Shown here piece after piece: positions 46,906-58,288 of a stretch of 64,000 nucleotides of DNA; position 1 is the stretch's first letter; each line of letters begins with the position of its first letter. The notes under the pieces were generated by a model. It saw nothing but the letters and a program-made list of their open reading frames with translations. It ran no database searches and had not been told where the DNA came from. Source of the stretch: Nageia nagi (lineage: Eukaryota > Pinophyta); assembly GCA_050084985.1 (NCBI GenBank), contig JBITNC010000001.1, positions 12,276,001 to 12,340,000 on the forward strand. The letters run 5' to 3'. A program made the position numbers and the translations under genes.

Positions 46906-47344
46906 AAGAATGATACATCCCATGAATAATGTAATAAGAGTCACTCATGCTATTAAATTATTTACAACCTTCATTCACTAAACTTACATTGTTGCATGCA
47001 AGTATAAATCATACACATGTTTATATATAGAAGTAGAATACATATAAAGGTTTCTCATGCTAGTTTTGTCCTTTCCTAAGAGCCCTTTTATGTTTTCCAC
47101 AAAAAAAAGGTTCTTAGTAAAGTACAAAATATAGCCTACAAGATATTCTTGAAATATATTGACACTATACTTGCATCATGCATATTGTTAAACAATTCTT
47201 AAGCATTATTTTTTTTCCATCTTATCACTGTGGGATTGGTTTTTTACACTTGAATTTTTTTTTAGTTTGAACAATTGCTTTCCTTCTCCAAGCTAGTTTT
47301 TAGATCATATCATACTATATTATATCATTTCATATCACATCATG

Positions 47345-47450
47345 TATCTTGTGAAATAAATCTTAGGCCTTGTGTATTATTTCACATTTTGTATACATGT
47401 CTATTAGGGCATTCAAAACTACAATATTCAAGGCAAAACCATTTTGTATA
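47345..47450 (-). pseudogene. PPR fragment
   Basis: The minus strand reads IVVLNALIDMYTKCEIIHKA followed by a stop and DLFHKIHD, one PPR motif. A further scrap of the same segment (tgcatcatgcatattgttaa) lies near 47170. Confidence 0.6.
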
Positions 47451-47747
47451 CATGTCTATTAGATAAGGAAATTAACTTTTTAAAACAAATATTTTTAAGT
47501 ATCAAAAACTGGTCCAAAAGTGGTAAGTGTGTTAAAAATACACCTGAGAAATGTTTAACAAGATGTATGATGCAAGCATAATATCAATATCTTTCAAGAA
47601 GGTATTTTAGGCTATATTTTGTGCTTTGATAAGAACCTTTTTTTTTTGTTTCTCATTCTTTGAATAAGAAAAAAAAAAGGCTCTCAACATAGCTTAGAAT
47701 ATAGTCAAACAAAAATTTAATAGCATGAAAAATCTTTTCTATTTGTT

Positions 47748-47764
47748 CAATACATACATATACA

Positions 47765-47812
<48 letters not shown>

Positions 47813-47813
47813 A
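47748..47813 (+). repeat. (CATA)n then (TA)n microsatellite
   Basis: About eleven cata units run from 47748 and pass into a TA run ending at 47813. Confidence 0.95.
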
Positions 47814-47869
47814 TAGATTCTCTAAGCAAGTTTTTAGATCATATGGTATTGTATTTAAATAATCTCATA

Positions 47870-48110
47870 TCACATCATGCATCTAGTGAAATATTCTTGG
47901 TCCTTTTGTATTATTTTACATATTGAATACATGTCTCTAAAGGAAGTAAGAAGCATTGTATTCAAGGTAAAATTATTTTCAGCTACTATTTGATGAATTT
48001 TCATACCTTATTATAGAGCTCCCATTATGCATAAATGTATATGGGCCTTAAGTATTATTACATACTTTGTGTACATATCTTTTTAGGTATTCAAAACCAC
48101 AACATTCAAT
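47870..48110 (-). pseudogene. PPR fragments, two partial copies
   Basis: The minus strand reads KIHQIVAENNFTLNTMLLTS and FRDMYSICKIIQKDQEYFTR at about 48005-47870, and a shorter copy (LNVVVLNT, DMYTKYVIIL) at about 48110-48020. Both are decayed copies of the segment seen at 46735-46905. Confidence 0.5.
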
Positions 48111-48256
48111 TTAGAAATAACTAAGTAGACACATACACATACCCAATTATGTTTTATAGGTATTTTGACACCTAAGCTCAATCATAGTGAGCCCAATCAT
48201 GATGCTAGCCATTGACTCCCAAAGGATGACCTAATGAAATTGACATGTCACTGTTT

Positions 48257-48311
48257 TATATATATATATATATATATAATATATATATATTATATATATA
48301 TATATATATAA
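48257..48311 (+). repeat. (TA)n microsatellite
   Basis: TA repeats with two single-base interruptions. Confidence 0.95.
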
Positions 48312-48625
48312 AATAATGCTTGTTCATGATCAAGTGGGATCATATAATATAAAATGATCCATATGCACCAACATATGATATGAAATTATTCAAATATGTT
48401 CTAGTATTCTAATTATTGCTCAATTGAATCAAATATAATCTATAACATTGTTACTAGAACATTTGATTTAGAAGCACCAAGTAGACACATCCACACACCT
48501 AAGAAGCACTTTTTGAAAAATTGAAATGAAACATAAAACCTAATAGACATGTATGCTTGGAAGATAAATGATGCAGATATAGTTTCATGTACTGCAATGT
48601 GGAATATGTATGATGTAGACATAGT

Positions 48626-49015
48626 TTCATATCATATGTCATAATTTATTTGTATAAAGGTTTTGATGTAGGCCATACAATGAAGTAACCTACAACATAT
48701 TTCATTTTTTTTATCTCATCATTCTATTTATACAACATGACATCCACTTGGAAACCACACATTTTTTCTTTGTTTGGCTAAGTATTAAAAACATATTTTT
48801 CCAACATACCATTTTTGGATCATTTATATCATCTAGATAAATCATTTCATATCATGTCATAATCTATTTGTATAAAGGTTCTAATACATGCCAGGAAATG
48901 AAGGAATCGATAACATATTCCATTATTTTTATCTCATCATTCTATATATACAACATGACATCCACTTGGGAAGCACATTTTTTTTTTAATATTTGACTAA
49001 GTATTATAGGTTAGG
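48626..49015 (+). repeat. Direct repeat, two ~185-bp copies
   Basis: 48626-48800 and 48840-49015 share tcatatcat, gtcataatttatttgtataa, a tgaaggaacc-like segment, tttatctcatcattctat and acaacatgacatccacttgg, in the same order. A reverse-complement copy lies at about 50690-50810 (atgacatgtgatatggaatg). No coding is evident. Confidence 0.7.
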
Positions 49016-49843
49016 TAATGAAGGAGCCCACAACATGTTTTATTATTTTTAGGAACTTTAAATATTTTTGTCATTTCAAATTTTTCAAGATGAGGGGTTG
49101 GAGAAGAGAGGTACATTTAGATTATTTGATATCATACATATGGTGCACTTAACACAATTTCATAACTTATGGTGTACTTTGATCATTTCATATCATAAAT
49201 ATGGTGCACTTGATATAATTTTATATCTTGTTTATTTTGAGGAGAGAGGGGCATTTGGTGTATTGGCAATACTAGAGAGATAAGGTGAGACCAAATGTTA
49301 GGAGACATGGTGAGAACAAAGGAGACATGGCATAAAGTATTTTTCTTCATCTATGCATATTTTTATAGGAAAAATAAAATTCATGCCATATGATGCAGTT
49401 GCAATTGCTCATCATATCGAATCTCTATAATTTTAAGCATATAGGTTGGTTGTGTGGTAACATTATGAACAATGCCAAAGCATAATGGTGATATATATTT
49501 TGAGAGCTTGTAAATGTAGCTAGCTCTAACTTTTCCAATTCATGATATTTTGTACAAGTTATCCAGAAGGAAAGATATGAACCTTTATATCTTGTTGTGC
49601 TTATTATGGAGATAAATAATATAGCATATCATATACAATAATGTAGATAGAATTGTTAATAGATAGCATCGATTAGCAATTCTGTCTATATCAGTATCAT
49701 AGTTATTTTTCATAATTCAATGCTTATAATCATGATAATGTTTATAATAATGTCATTGTTGTTTATAAATTGGTAGTGCAAAGAGAGCACTAAGTATGTC
49801 ATTTATCATAATGCGAAATGCTCGATAACTTTTCAAGTGCCTG

Positions 49844-49915
49844 ATGAATCATTACACATGCATTGTTGATGTTCTTGGACATGTAGGCTATCTTGAGGAA
49901 GTTTTGAACATTATA
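49844..49915 (+). pseudogene. PPR fragment
   Basis: The plus strand reads MNHYTCIVDVLGHVGYLEEV then LNII, the well-known PPR segment before the E region. It is on the opposite strand to the neighbouring PPR scraps. A second plus-strand copy is at 50350-50425 (NHYTCIFDLLGHVDYLQGGM). Confidence 0.65.
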
Positions 49916-50164
49916 TATAGTGCACTTGGTTCATTTTATATCATATATTGTACTTACATAAGTAACATAGCATTCAAATTTCTTGTTGTGTTTATTATGG
50001 AGGTAAGCAACATAACATCTAAATTTCTCACTTGAATAGTTGCTAAGTATTACAAGCATACTTTTGCCAACTTACTATTTTTGGATTGGTTTTGACATTT
50101 TATAAAAGTATAGTATTTAATTTTTGGTGTAATATGATAATAATCACTCATCATATTGAAGAGT

Positions 50165-50600
50165 TTAAGGGCATATTTGTTTTATCGATGAATTGCATAT
50201 CCTACAATCATTGCATTCCTTGAGATTATGTCTAGGAACTTAGGCAATATATTGCTTTCCTTCTCTAAACTATTTTTATACCTAACAATTGCATTTTCTT
50301 AAAAGTCTCTACAATCTTTCATTTTATGCATATCTTACAATCATGAGATTAATCATTATACATGCATTTTTGACCTTCTTGGCCATGTAGACTATCTTCA
50401 AGGAGGCATGAACTTCACCTTTTGCAATGATTGCATGATACATACGAAATGGATGTTCTAAAAATTAAAGACCCATAGATACATGAAATAATTCTTGGGC
50501 CTTGTGTATTGTTTAATATTTTGCATACATGTCTATTAGGGTATTGAAAACAACAAGATGCATGATGCAAACATAATTTCATTATCTGCAATAATTGCAA
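50165..50600 (-). pseudogene. PPR fragments on the minus strand
   Basis: Two minus-strand scraps: IISRNAMIVGYAIHR at about 50230-50175, and VVFNTLIDMYAKY, stop, TIHKAQELF at about 50560-50470. A plus-strand scrap (50350-50425) lies between them, so the pieces cannot be one gene. Confidence 0.5.
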
Positions 50601-51282
50601 GATTCATGATCTTTATAAAAGAATATAGAAAAATTCAAATCACCACTTGTCCCTAAGTGTAAAAATACCCATAAACCCTGAACTGGGTGTGTGGATGTGT
50701 CAGATGAAAATAATGGAATATGTTGTGGGCTCCTTCATTGCATAGCTTGTATCAAAATGTTTTTACAAATAAATTATGACATGTGATATGGAATGATTTA
50801 AATACACCACATGATATGATATAAAATGATTTAAATACACCAAATTCCCCTCTCCTCTTCAACCCCTCAACTTGAAAAAACTCGAAATGATAAAAACATT
50901 CCAATTTCCTACCTAAGATCCCCATGCACATCTTTTTTTATTTATTTTTTGGTTTTCACTATATGTTGTGATATGAAATGATGTAAATACACAATATGAT
51001 CTAAAAATTATATTGAAGAAGGAAAGAAACTATTCAACATACGATATGAAAATAATTTAAATATACCATATGATCCAAAAGCTGGCTTGAAGAAGGAAAG
51101 CAATTGTTCAACATGTGATATGAAATGATTTAAATACACCATAGGATCCAAAAATTTGAAATGATGAAAACATTCCAAGTGTCTACCTAAGTTGTTTAAA
51201 CATGCTTGTAATACATAACTAAACATAGAAAAAATATTTGGTTCCCAAGTGGTTCATTGTATCAGATTTTGAGGGAATCTTT

Positions 51283-51332
51283 GTTGTAGCCATGAATTGC
51301 ATTTCCTCCAACTATTGTAGTCCATGGGACAA
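51283..51332 (-). pseudogene. PPR fragment
   Basis: The minus strand reads VPWTTIVGGNAIHGYN, the core of a PPR motif (family pattern SWNxMIxGYAxHG). It ends 15 bp before the Copia element at 51347. Confidence 0.45.
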
Positions 51333-51346
51333 TGTATGCATCATGC

Positions 51347-51513
51347 TATTTGAAATAATACATTAGATAATAGTTATCTACAAAATGTAAAGGCTATTTA
51401 ATAATATTAGGCTAGTAAATAGGTAATGATATTTAATATTTAGGGTTTATGGTTAGTACCATTATTGTACAAGAATGCTTCCATAATTAATTAATTTTGG
51501 GTTCTCTCTAATA
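51347..51513 (+). repeat. 5' LTR of Copia C
   Basis: It begins tatttgaaataatacattag and ends ggttctctctaata. It shares caatgtaaaggctatttaat-like text (aaaatgtaaaggctatttaa) and aatatttagggtttatggtt with the 3' LTR. It is about 30 bp shorter than the 3' LTR because of differences in its last third. Confidence 0.9.
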
Positions 51514-51678
51514 TGGTATAAGAGAAAAATATTTTGTCTTCCTTCTCCCCTCAATCTGCTCAATGAAGTTGCAGTTGCTTTCCATAGCCTAAGGATGATT
51601 GTATTGGAGAAGTGAAGTACAAGAAGATCCTTGATACAGATTCAAGAATTGAAAAGAGAATAAAGGAGAAGATCTTTG

Positions 51679-51737
51679 ATCTCTCTCTCCCTCTCTCTCC
51701 CTCCCAACCTCTCTCTCCCTCTCTCTCCCTCCCAACC
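51679..51737 (+). repeat. CT-rich direct repeat
   Basis: Two copies of a unit of about 30 bp, tctctctccctctctctccc followed by tcccaacc, in the Copia C leader. Confidence 0.9.
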
Positions 51738-51799
51738 TTTAAGAAAAACCATTGCACTACCATTTGTGTAAAAGAAATATTATGTGATAGAGATTAATA

Positions 51800-52660
51800 A
51801 ATATGTGAGAGAAAAATGGAGTGAAGAAAGCCTAGCCTTACCACTACCACCTCACGCATCCTACCCAATAGACGGCTCATCTCAGAGTAAAGTGAAAGTG
51901 ATATTCATATATTTTTGATGTGATTGGTTGCTTCTATCAATAGGAGTTGAAAATGTATTGTGAATAACATAAAGAGTAGTGATTATCTGTGTCTAAAGTA
52001 AGGAAAATGCATTGAATATTTCACCAGCCCAACCCCTAAAAGTTGTACGCCCAGACCAGAAGAGAGCCCATGCGGCCCCCAACACCTCCTACTGTGCTTC
52101 TCACTGCACTCTGCTGAAACCTCGCATCCAACCAACCTCTGTGCCCTCCGAATTGATCTCCTTGTTGTCCAGCCCAACGTGACCTCCCTACCAGCCATTG
52201 GAAAGGTGAATTGATCTAGGTGGACGTTGCCTACCAAGTGTGGCATAGCTAACTCCTTCAATCTGAGCACAATCGCAGCCTGCACATTAGCCCAACATCT
52301 CGCCCAAACTCCACGCAAAGCCTTCTACTTGCTATCTTTAACAACATAGCATAATGAGCCCAACCTCCTCCTTCGTTTACCTCCATAGCACTCCCCGCCA
52401 TAGCATCATGTGAGAGTGATATACATTTCATTTTTTGGATAGCAACTGATAAGATTGAATAACTGATAAAATATCAACAAACCAGGTAGTACACACCATT
52501 TATGTTGGAAAGTTAACTTGATCTGGTTCGCACTACTGTTTGGTGCATTTGGTGAATCAGTCACTCTCTACATGCCCTCTTGTAAATGCTACCTAGCCAG
52601 ATCCTGCAGTTCGTGAAAACAAAAACTCCCTTCTCACCCACACACTAGAACAAAGAAACA
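51800..52660. other. Relatively GC-rich block in the Copia C leader
   Basis: This stretch, especially 52015-52420, is visibly richer in C and G than anything around it, with runs such as gcccatgcggcccccaacac and cctccctaccagccattgg. The minus strand is open for 111 codons (52318-51983, starting MRGVWARCWANVQAAI), but I see no family in it, and the plus strand is interrupted. It may be leader sequence that escaped decay, or captured DNA. Confidence 0.5.
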
Positions 52661-53050
52661 ATCGATCAGATTGAAAAATTAATCTTGAACTCTAATCTTT
52701 GGAACAAAAAATATTTGCAAAAGTTTATTTGCCAGCAGATTAAATATTTTGGAAGGAATTCTAAATATATGAGACTAAACATAAAAGGCTACTAAAGTAA
52801 GGAGGAATTAAAAAATGTCTGATAAAATACTAGCTCAACCATATAATGAAGAAGAGAAATAAAAGATAATAAAATTTGCAAGGCTGATAAAATAATCAAA
52901 GGAAACTGAGTAATATTTTCCCAACAAATACAAAAAATTGGAGATATATAAGTTATTTTTAGAGCACAAAATATATTTGGAGTAAATTGATTTGCAATAA
53001 TATTTGAAGACAATAGACAAGTATTATAAACATTGCAAGTTATTAATTGT

Positions 53051-53125
53051 TAAAGTCATTGGCCCATTGGTAAGCCAATAAGTTTATAAAGGAGAGGTTA
53101 AAAGTTCAAATCCCTCTCTTGTCAC
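53051..53125 (+). ncRNA. tRNA-derived (SINE-like) relic
   Basis: An A-box-like tggcccattggt (53060-53071) and a B-box-like gttcaaatccc (53104-53114) are 44 bp apart, the spacing of an internal RNA polymerase III promoter. The T arm is not well paired and no anticodon arm can be assigned, so this is not a working tRNA. It lies in the leader of Copia C and could be a short SINE fragment. Confidence 0.45.
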
Positions 53126-53356
53126 TTTAAAATTATTTTTTGGTATGTGTTTCATTATTTCGTAAAGCATATGATCAAAATTAAATGTATTAAATAATTA
53201 TTTTCAGTCAACTCATTAAATTAATACCTTAAAGACTTATTTTTATAAAGAAAAGTGTAAAACTTTGAAGGGAAGATTGAAAACTTTTTGCAAACTCCGA
53301 GAGAGTGCAATTTTTTACCAGTTGGTGATTGAAAACCAAATATTGCAAAGCTAAAC

Positions 53357-54170
53357 ATGGCCCAAACAACCGCAAAAATTTTATTTCTTGTATCACAAGT
53401 GTTGAAGGGTAATAACTATGCCTCTTGGAAGACAAATATTCAGATAATCTTAGAGTTCAATGAATTATGGGACATTGTAATTCGCACAAAAATACGTCCA
53501 ATGATAACTTGTGAAGACCAAAATAAGTTTGATCAAAGAAGCAAGAAAGCTTGTATGATCATCCTTCTTAGTATTTCAGATGATGTACAACCTCATGTTT
53601 GAGACTCCAAAAATGTTACAGATGTATGGAAGAAGTTGTAGTAAGTGTTTGCCTCAAAGAATCAAAATCAGATTCTACACTTCCAAGGACAATTATACAC
53701 CCTAAAGCTAAAAAGTGGTGAACAAATTGAATTCTTTCTTTGCAAAGTTGTGGATCTATGTACCTCCCTATTGTAATTAGGTGAAAAGGTAGAATATACA
53801 CTCTTTATACCCATTATCTTAAGAGCACTGCCAAAGAAATATCATACCTTTGTGATGACATTGAACATCCTAAATCAAACACATGACTTTGAAGTGTTAG
53901 TAAACATGTTGCAACAGGAAGAAGCTTCTCATGTGAATTACCATGAATAGGAATAAGCCATGATATCCAATCAAAGAGGTAAGAAACCTTTCTAGCAGAA
54001 AGGTAAAGGAAAAAAGTTTTAGAAGTCTAATGATAAGAAGAAGAAGACTTGTATGATTTGTGTCAAGAAAGGGCATGAATTTCAAGATTATTGGTATAAT
54101 TTTTTTTCTCAAGGCTCTTTATGAAATAAGAATTAAAAAGGGTAAAAAACCTCAGAATTAGGGTGAGTGG
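53357..54170 (+). pseudogene. Gag of Copia C
   Basis: The ATG at 53357 begins MAQTTAKILFLVSQVLKG and continues NNYASWKTNIQIILEFNELW, then DQRSKKACMIILLSISDDVQ, the usual Copia gag start, to a TGA at 53600. After that the frame continues with stops, reading SKNVTDVWKKL and SGEQIEFFLCKVVDLC. A zinc knuckle remnant at about 54045-54090 reads CMICVKKGHEFQDYW, with the last Cys now Tyr. Confidence 0.8.
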
Positions 54171-54269
54171 AAACAAATATGACCACAACAAAGATAATAA
54201 TTGGGAAATGTTGTAAATAATATTAATGAACTAACTAAATATGGTGATGATCTCACTTTTGTTCATTAA

Positions 54270-54715
54270 GAGAACCCTTCAGTATCATCCACTTGGTATG
54301 TTGATTTTAGTTCTTTTAAGCACATGAACGGCTAAAAGGATTAGTTTGATTCCTTAGATGATAATACAAATCTTGGTCAAGTTCAATTGGGCGATGACAT
54401 ATCCCATGATATTAAAGATAAGGGTGATGTTCATGTACAACTTAGAAAAAACAACTATTAGATCAAAGAGGTTTTGTATGTTGTAGGACTCATGAATAAC
54501 CTCTTATTAGTTAGTCAAATGTCAGACAACAATATGAAGGTGAAGTTTGATACTATGAAAGGAGAAAATGTTTGCTTCATTTGTGATAAGTCCAAAGGAT
54601 ACCAAATAGTAACAAAAGCAAAAGGAGTTGGGAGAATATTTTTGTTTAATATTGTAGCTTTTAACAATCAGGATCTTAATATTTGTATTGTATATGTGAC
54701 CAATCTTTGGTAGCG
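54270..54715 (+). pseudogene. Protease and pre-integrase region of Copia C
   Basis: At about 54288 the text reads STWYVDFSSFKHMNG. The expected Asp-Ser-Gly-Ala-Ser is Asp-Phe-Ser-Ser-Phe, so the active site is gone. The stretch 54474-54713 reads VVGLMNNLLLVSQMSDNNMK and GENVCFICDKSKGYQIVTKA, the usual link to integrase. Confidence 0.75.
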
Positions 54716-55830
54716 AATATTTGGACACATGAATCCAAACTACTTAATCACTCTAAAAAGTAAGATAACACTCTAAAAAGTAGGATATGGTATGTGGTCT
54801 TCCATCTCTTACTTCTACTAATATTTTTTATAATTGCATAGTAGGAAAATAACATAGAATCCCATTTGGTTATAGTACCCATCATGCTAAAGGATCTCTT
54901 GAAGTGATCCATATTGATTTATGCAAACTAATTTGGGCTAGTGTTTCTGGCCTCAGATACTTCTTATTATTTATTGATGAATACTATAGAAAAATATGGG
55001 TGTATTTCTTGAAGATAAATGACCAAACATTTTACTACTTCAAGAAATTCAAGGAACTTATGGAGAAACAAACTTCTTATCACATCCATGTTCTTTACTT
55101 AGATTGAGGGAGAGAATACCTATCAAATGAGTTTTATGCATTCTTGAAATAGCATGGAATTCGATGATAGTTGACCATATCTTGTAGACCATAGCAAAAT
55201 GGATTTTGTGAAAGGAAAAATTGAACCATTATGGAAATGGTAAGAAGCATGTTGAAAGATACAAAAATGGATGTAATTATTTGGGTTGAAGTAGTGAATA
55301 CTACTATATATTTGCTAAATAGGGTACCCATAAAAGTTCTTAACAAGATGAAAGCTAAAGAAGCATGGGTAGGAGAGCGGTCAAATATCTTACATCTTTG
55401 TGTGTTTGGTTGTACTCCCTATATGCAAATTCCTAAGGATCAAAGAAAGAAGATTGATGAAAAGTCAAAGTGATGCATTCTTCTTAGATATGATAGTGAA
55501 TCAAAAGCCTATAGACTCATGGATCCTACTACTTAAAAGACTTATACTAGCAAAGATATAATATTTGATGAGACTAGTGAATCTTCAACTAGTCCACCTA
55601 TAGAAGTACTTGAACCTGATATTGGCTCTATAATCAATTATGATGATAAGAATGATGAGAGAGATGCTCTAGTTATGAATTTTCCATCTCAAAATGTTAG
55701 AATACTTAAGTGGTACTAGAAGACACTAGACGATTCAAACTTGAGTGCTTCATAAGATACTTTAACTTCTAGAGAAAGGACATAGAGCATGGCTTGTGAA
55801 GAAGTTAACTTGACTTTAATGAGCATAGTT
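54715..55830 (+). pseudogene. Integrase of Copia C
   Basis: The zinc-binding part begins RIFGHMNPNYLITLKSKI. The core reads LEVIHIDLCKLIWASVSGLR (first Asp), YFLLFIDEYYRKIWVYFLK, HIHVLYLD, stop, GREYLSNEF (second acidic position changed) and NGFCERKN (Glu kept). The stretch 55231-55473 continues VRSMLKDTKMDVIIWVEVVN and TTIYLLNRVPIKVLNKMKAK, then LHLCVFGCTPYM. The C-terminal part carries a Ser-rich linker (ETSESSTSPPIEVLEPD). Confidence 0.8.
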
Positions 55831-55899
55831 GTGAATACACCTAAACTAGAAATGGTTCATGAAGCTAATAAGCTACCATATTAGAAGTCAACCATGTAA

Positions 55900-56800
55900 G
55901 CTAAGTATAGTGGATTGATAAAAAAATGGCACATGGAAGTTGGTAGATCTTCCACTTGGGAAGAAGGCCATTGGATGCAAATGGGTGTTCAAAACTAAGT
56001 ACAAAGCTTATGGTATAATCAATAAGCATAAGGCATGACTTATTTTTAAAGGATATGCTCAATAGGCAGGTATCAACTATGAGGAGAATTTTGCTCCCAT
56101 AGCCAAGTTCAAGAACATTAGAATTGCTTTTACAATGGTAGCATAATTTATTTTGAAATTCCATCAAATGGATGTAAAAAGTGCCTTCCTAAATAAAGAC
56201 TTAAAGGAAGAAGTCTACATGCAACAACCTAAAGGATTTATGATTGATCTAGGAAAAAAAAGTATGTAGATTGATCAAGTCTTTGTATGGATTGAAATAG
56301 GCTCCACAAGCTTGATACATGAAAATTGATTCCCATCTACTACAAAATGACTTTAATAAGAGTTTGTATGATCCTAACTTCTATCTTCGACAACATGGGG
56401 GGATATTATCATAGTTGTATTATATTTCAATGATATGGTTATCATAGGAAGCAATGAGGAGTTGATCATATCTTGCAAATATGATCTCAAATGATCATTT
56501 GACATGATTGAACTTGGTTTACTTCATTATTACCTTGGATTGAAGGTTTAGTAGATGTATGATTGAATATTTATTTCATAGATAAAATATACCAAGAATC
56601 TATTAGAGAAATACAAAATGACAAAATGCAAATTGATGTCCATGCCAATTGAAATTGGTTTACATTTTTCTCATCAAGATTTTTCTCCATTGGTAAATGC
56701 AACTCTCTACCATCAATTGATTGGAGGGTTAATTTAACTAGCATATACTAGGCTAGATATTTGCTATGAAGTTAGCTATCTTTCAAGATTTATATTTTGA
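55900..56800 (+). pseudogene. Reverse transcriptase of Copia C
   Basis: The usual GCKWVFKTK-type motif is recognisable at about 55975 in broken frames, followed by a YEENFAP-type motif near 56080. At 56415-56440 the active site reads LYFNDMVI instead of LYVDDM: Val to Phe and the first catalytic Asp to Asn. Frameshifts are more frequent here than in integrase. Confidence 0.7.
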
Positions 56801-56839
56801 GGTACATCTATGGCACTAATTATTATATCTTGGAGTACA

Positions 56840-57300
56840 ATAAGAATGATAAGTTCATCTTGTCTAGATACATAGATGCAAATTATGGAGGATCCTTAGA
56901 TGATAGGAGATCAATGATAGGATATATCTTCTTCCTTGGATCTAGATCAATTTTATGGGGTAGTAAGAAATAAAGCGTCATATCCATATCTACCACAAAG
57001 TTAGAATATCATGTTGCAAGAGATATTGTTTATGAAATACTATGGTTATGTCATATTTTACTATACATTAGAATTCCATATAAACAACCTACTATTTTGC
57101 ATTGCAACAATCAAGGTGTACTAAAACTAGTTCAAAATGATTATTTTTCATGAGTGCACCAAAAACATTGAGATATAGGTGCACTTCATTCAGGATCATG
57201 TTTGACTATATAACATCTAGCTCCATCATATTTTCATGAAGTATAAAATTATAGATATCATCACTAAATCTCTTGATAGTGGAAAATTTGAATAATTTCA
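56840..57300 (+). pseudogene. RNase H of Copia C
   Basis: The text reads SRYIDANYGGSLDDRRSMIG, YIFFLGSRSILWGSKK, stop, SVISISTTKLEYHVARDI, VYEILWLCHILLYIRIPYK and HCNNQGVLKLVQNDYFS, the standard Copia RNase H series with the first Asp kept and the following Trp lost. It ends before the purine tract at 57337-57346. Confidence 0.75.
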
Positions 57301-57346
57301 CAGCTTCCTCTTATGCCCTTTGAATATCTAATGTATTATGGAGGAG

Positions 57347-57543
57347 TATTATAAATAATACATTAGATAATAGGTATATAAAATAATGTAAAGCCTATTT
57401 AATAATATTAGCCTAGTCAATAGTTAATGATATTTAATAATTAGGGTTTATGGTTTATTTTGTTATTATATGGGAATGCTTCCTAACATTGTATTTAAAC
57501 TCTTCATGTTCACTAATGAATCAATTCTAGCTTCTCTCCAATA
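57347..57543 (+). repeat. 3' LTR of Copia C
   Basis: It begins tattataaataatacattag after removal of the first base of the purine tract and ends gcttctctccaata, followed by catgc. An open frame at 57470-57691 starts inside it and runs into the flank; it has no coding meaning. Confidence 0.9.
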
Positions 57544-57549
57544 CATGCA

Positions 57550-58280
57550 TCATCCACATTTTGCATTCATGTATATTAGGTTTTATTTTCCATTTCATTT
57601 GTTTCAAAATATACTACTTGGGTTGTGGATGTGTCTACTTGGTGCTAGTAAGTTGAAATATTATGGTGGAAATACTGTAGAGCATGTTTGAATTATTTAA
57701 GCAATAATCCTTGATCATAATTATAGCATTATTAATCATTTGAACATAATTATAGAGCCTATTTGAATCTTATTAAGCTTATTAAAAAGTATGTGTTTGC
57801 ATCATGCATTTTGTCAAACAAATCCTAGGCCTTGCATCATGAATCTCCCTAAAGTACATAATGTCCTATCATATGGTGGACTTGGATGATTTCATATCAT
57901 ATATTTGAAGCATCCATGTTGGTTGTGTGGTAACATAACAGTGATAAATCTATTGAGAGCTTCTAATTTATGATATTTTTATCATGTTATCTTGAGGGAA
58001 AGATATCTTATTATGTTTGTTATAGAGGTAAGCTAACATTGCATTTAAAGTTTTGGGTTCAATAGTTGCAAAGTATTACAAGCATATTTTTGCCAAATTA
58101 CCACTTCATCATTTATGTGTGTGTGTGTGTTTGTATTAACAATGACTAGTCAATTCCATTGGGCCATCCTTTATGGGTTAATGGCCAGAATCATAATTGG
58201 GCTTAGTATGATTGAACTTAGGTGCCTCGGGTAACTAATGATAACATAGTTTGGAAGCATTCTTCCATTGAATAATGACT
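57550..58280. other. Repeats related to the 46.7-51.3 kb region; no gene
   Basis: The text gtggatgtgtctacttggtg (57625) is the reverse complement of text near 48475-48500, and gcatcatgcattttgtcaaa, gttggttgtgtggtaacata (57920) and agcatatttttgccaa (58080) also occur at 49442, 50060 and elsewhere in that region. A short gtgtgtgtgtgtg run is at 58119-58131. No coding sequence is supported. Confidence 0.55.
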
Positions 58281-58288
58281 CTAGAATA

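Larger units (their letters stand above)
51347..57543 (+). mobile_element. Copia retrotransposon C with complete boundaries
   Basis: LTRs at 51347-51513 and 57347-57543 are flanked by the 5-bp target duplication catgc (51342-51346 and 57544-57548). The first LTR is followed directly by tggtataaga, matching the tRNA-Met primer site pattern tggtatcaga, and the second is preceded by the purine tract tatggaggag. The interior reads gag, protease, integrase, RT, RNase H, the Copia order, all decayed. A leader of about 1.8 kb between primer site and gag holds CT-rich repeats, a relatively GC-rich block and a tRNA-like relic. The LTRs start TATT and end AATA rather than TG and CA. Confidence 0.9.

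Noticed and set aside
51983-52318. 111-codon minus-strand frame as a gene
   Set aside because: It follows the GC-rich composition, has no recognisable motif, and lies antisense in a retroelement leader; kept only as a compositional feature.
53051-53125. Functional tRNA gene
   Set aside because: The T arm does not pair and no anticodon arm can be drawn.
48440-57691. Similar peptides from 48622-48440 (minus) and 57470-57691 (plus)
   Set aside because: Both come from a shared non-coding repeat; the second also begins inside an LTR.
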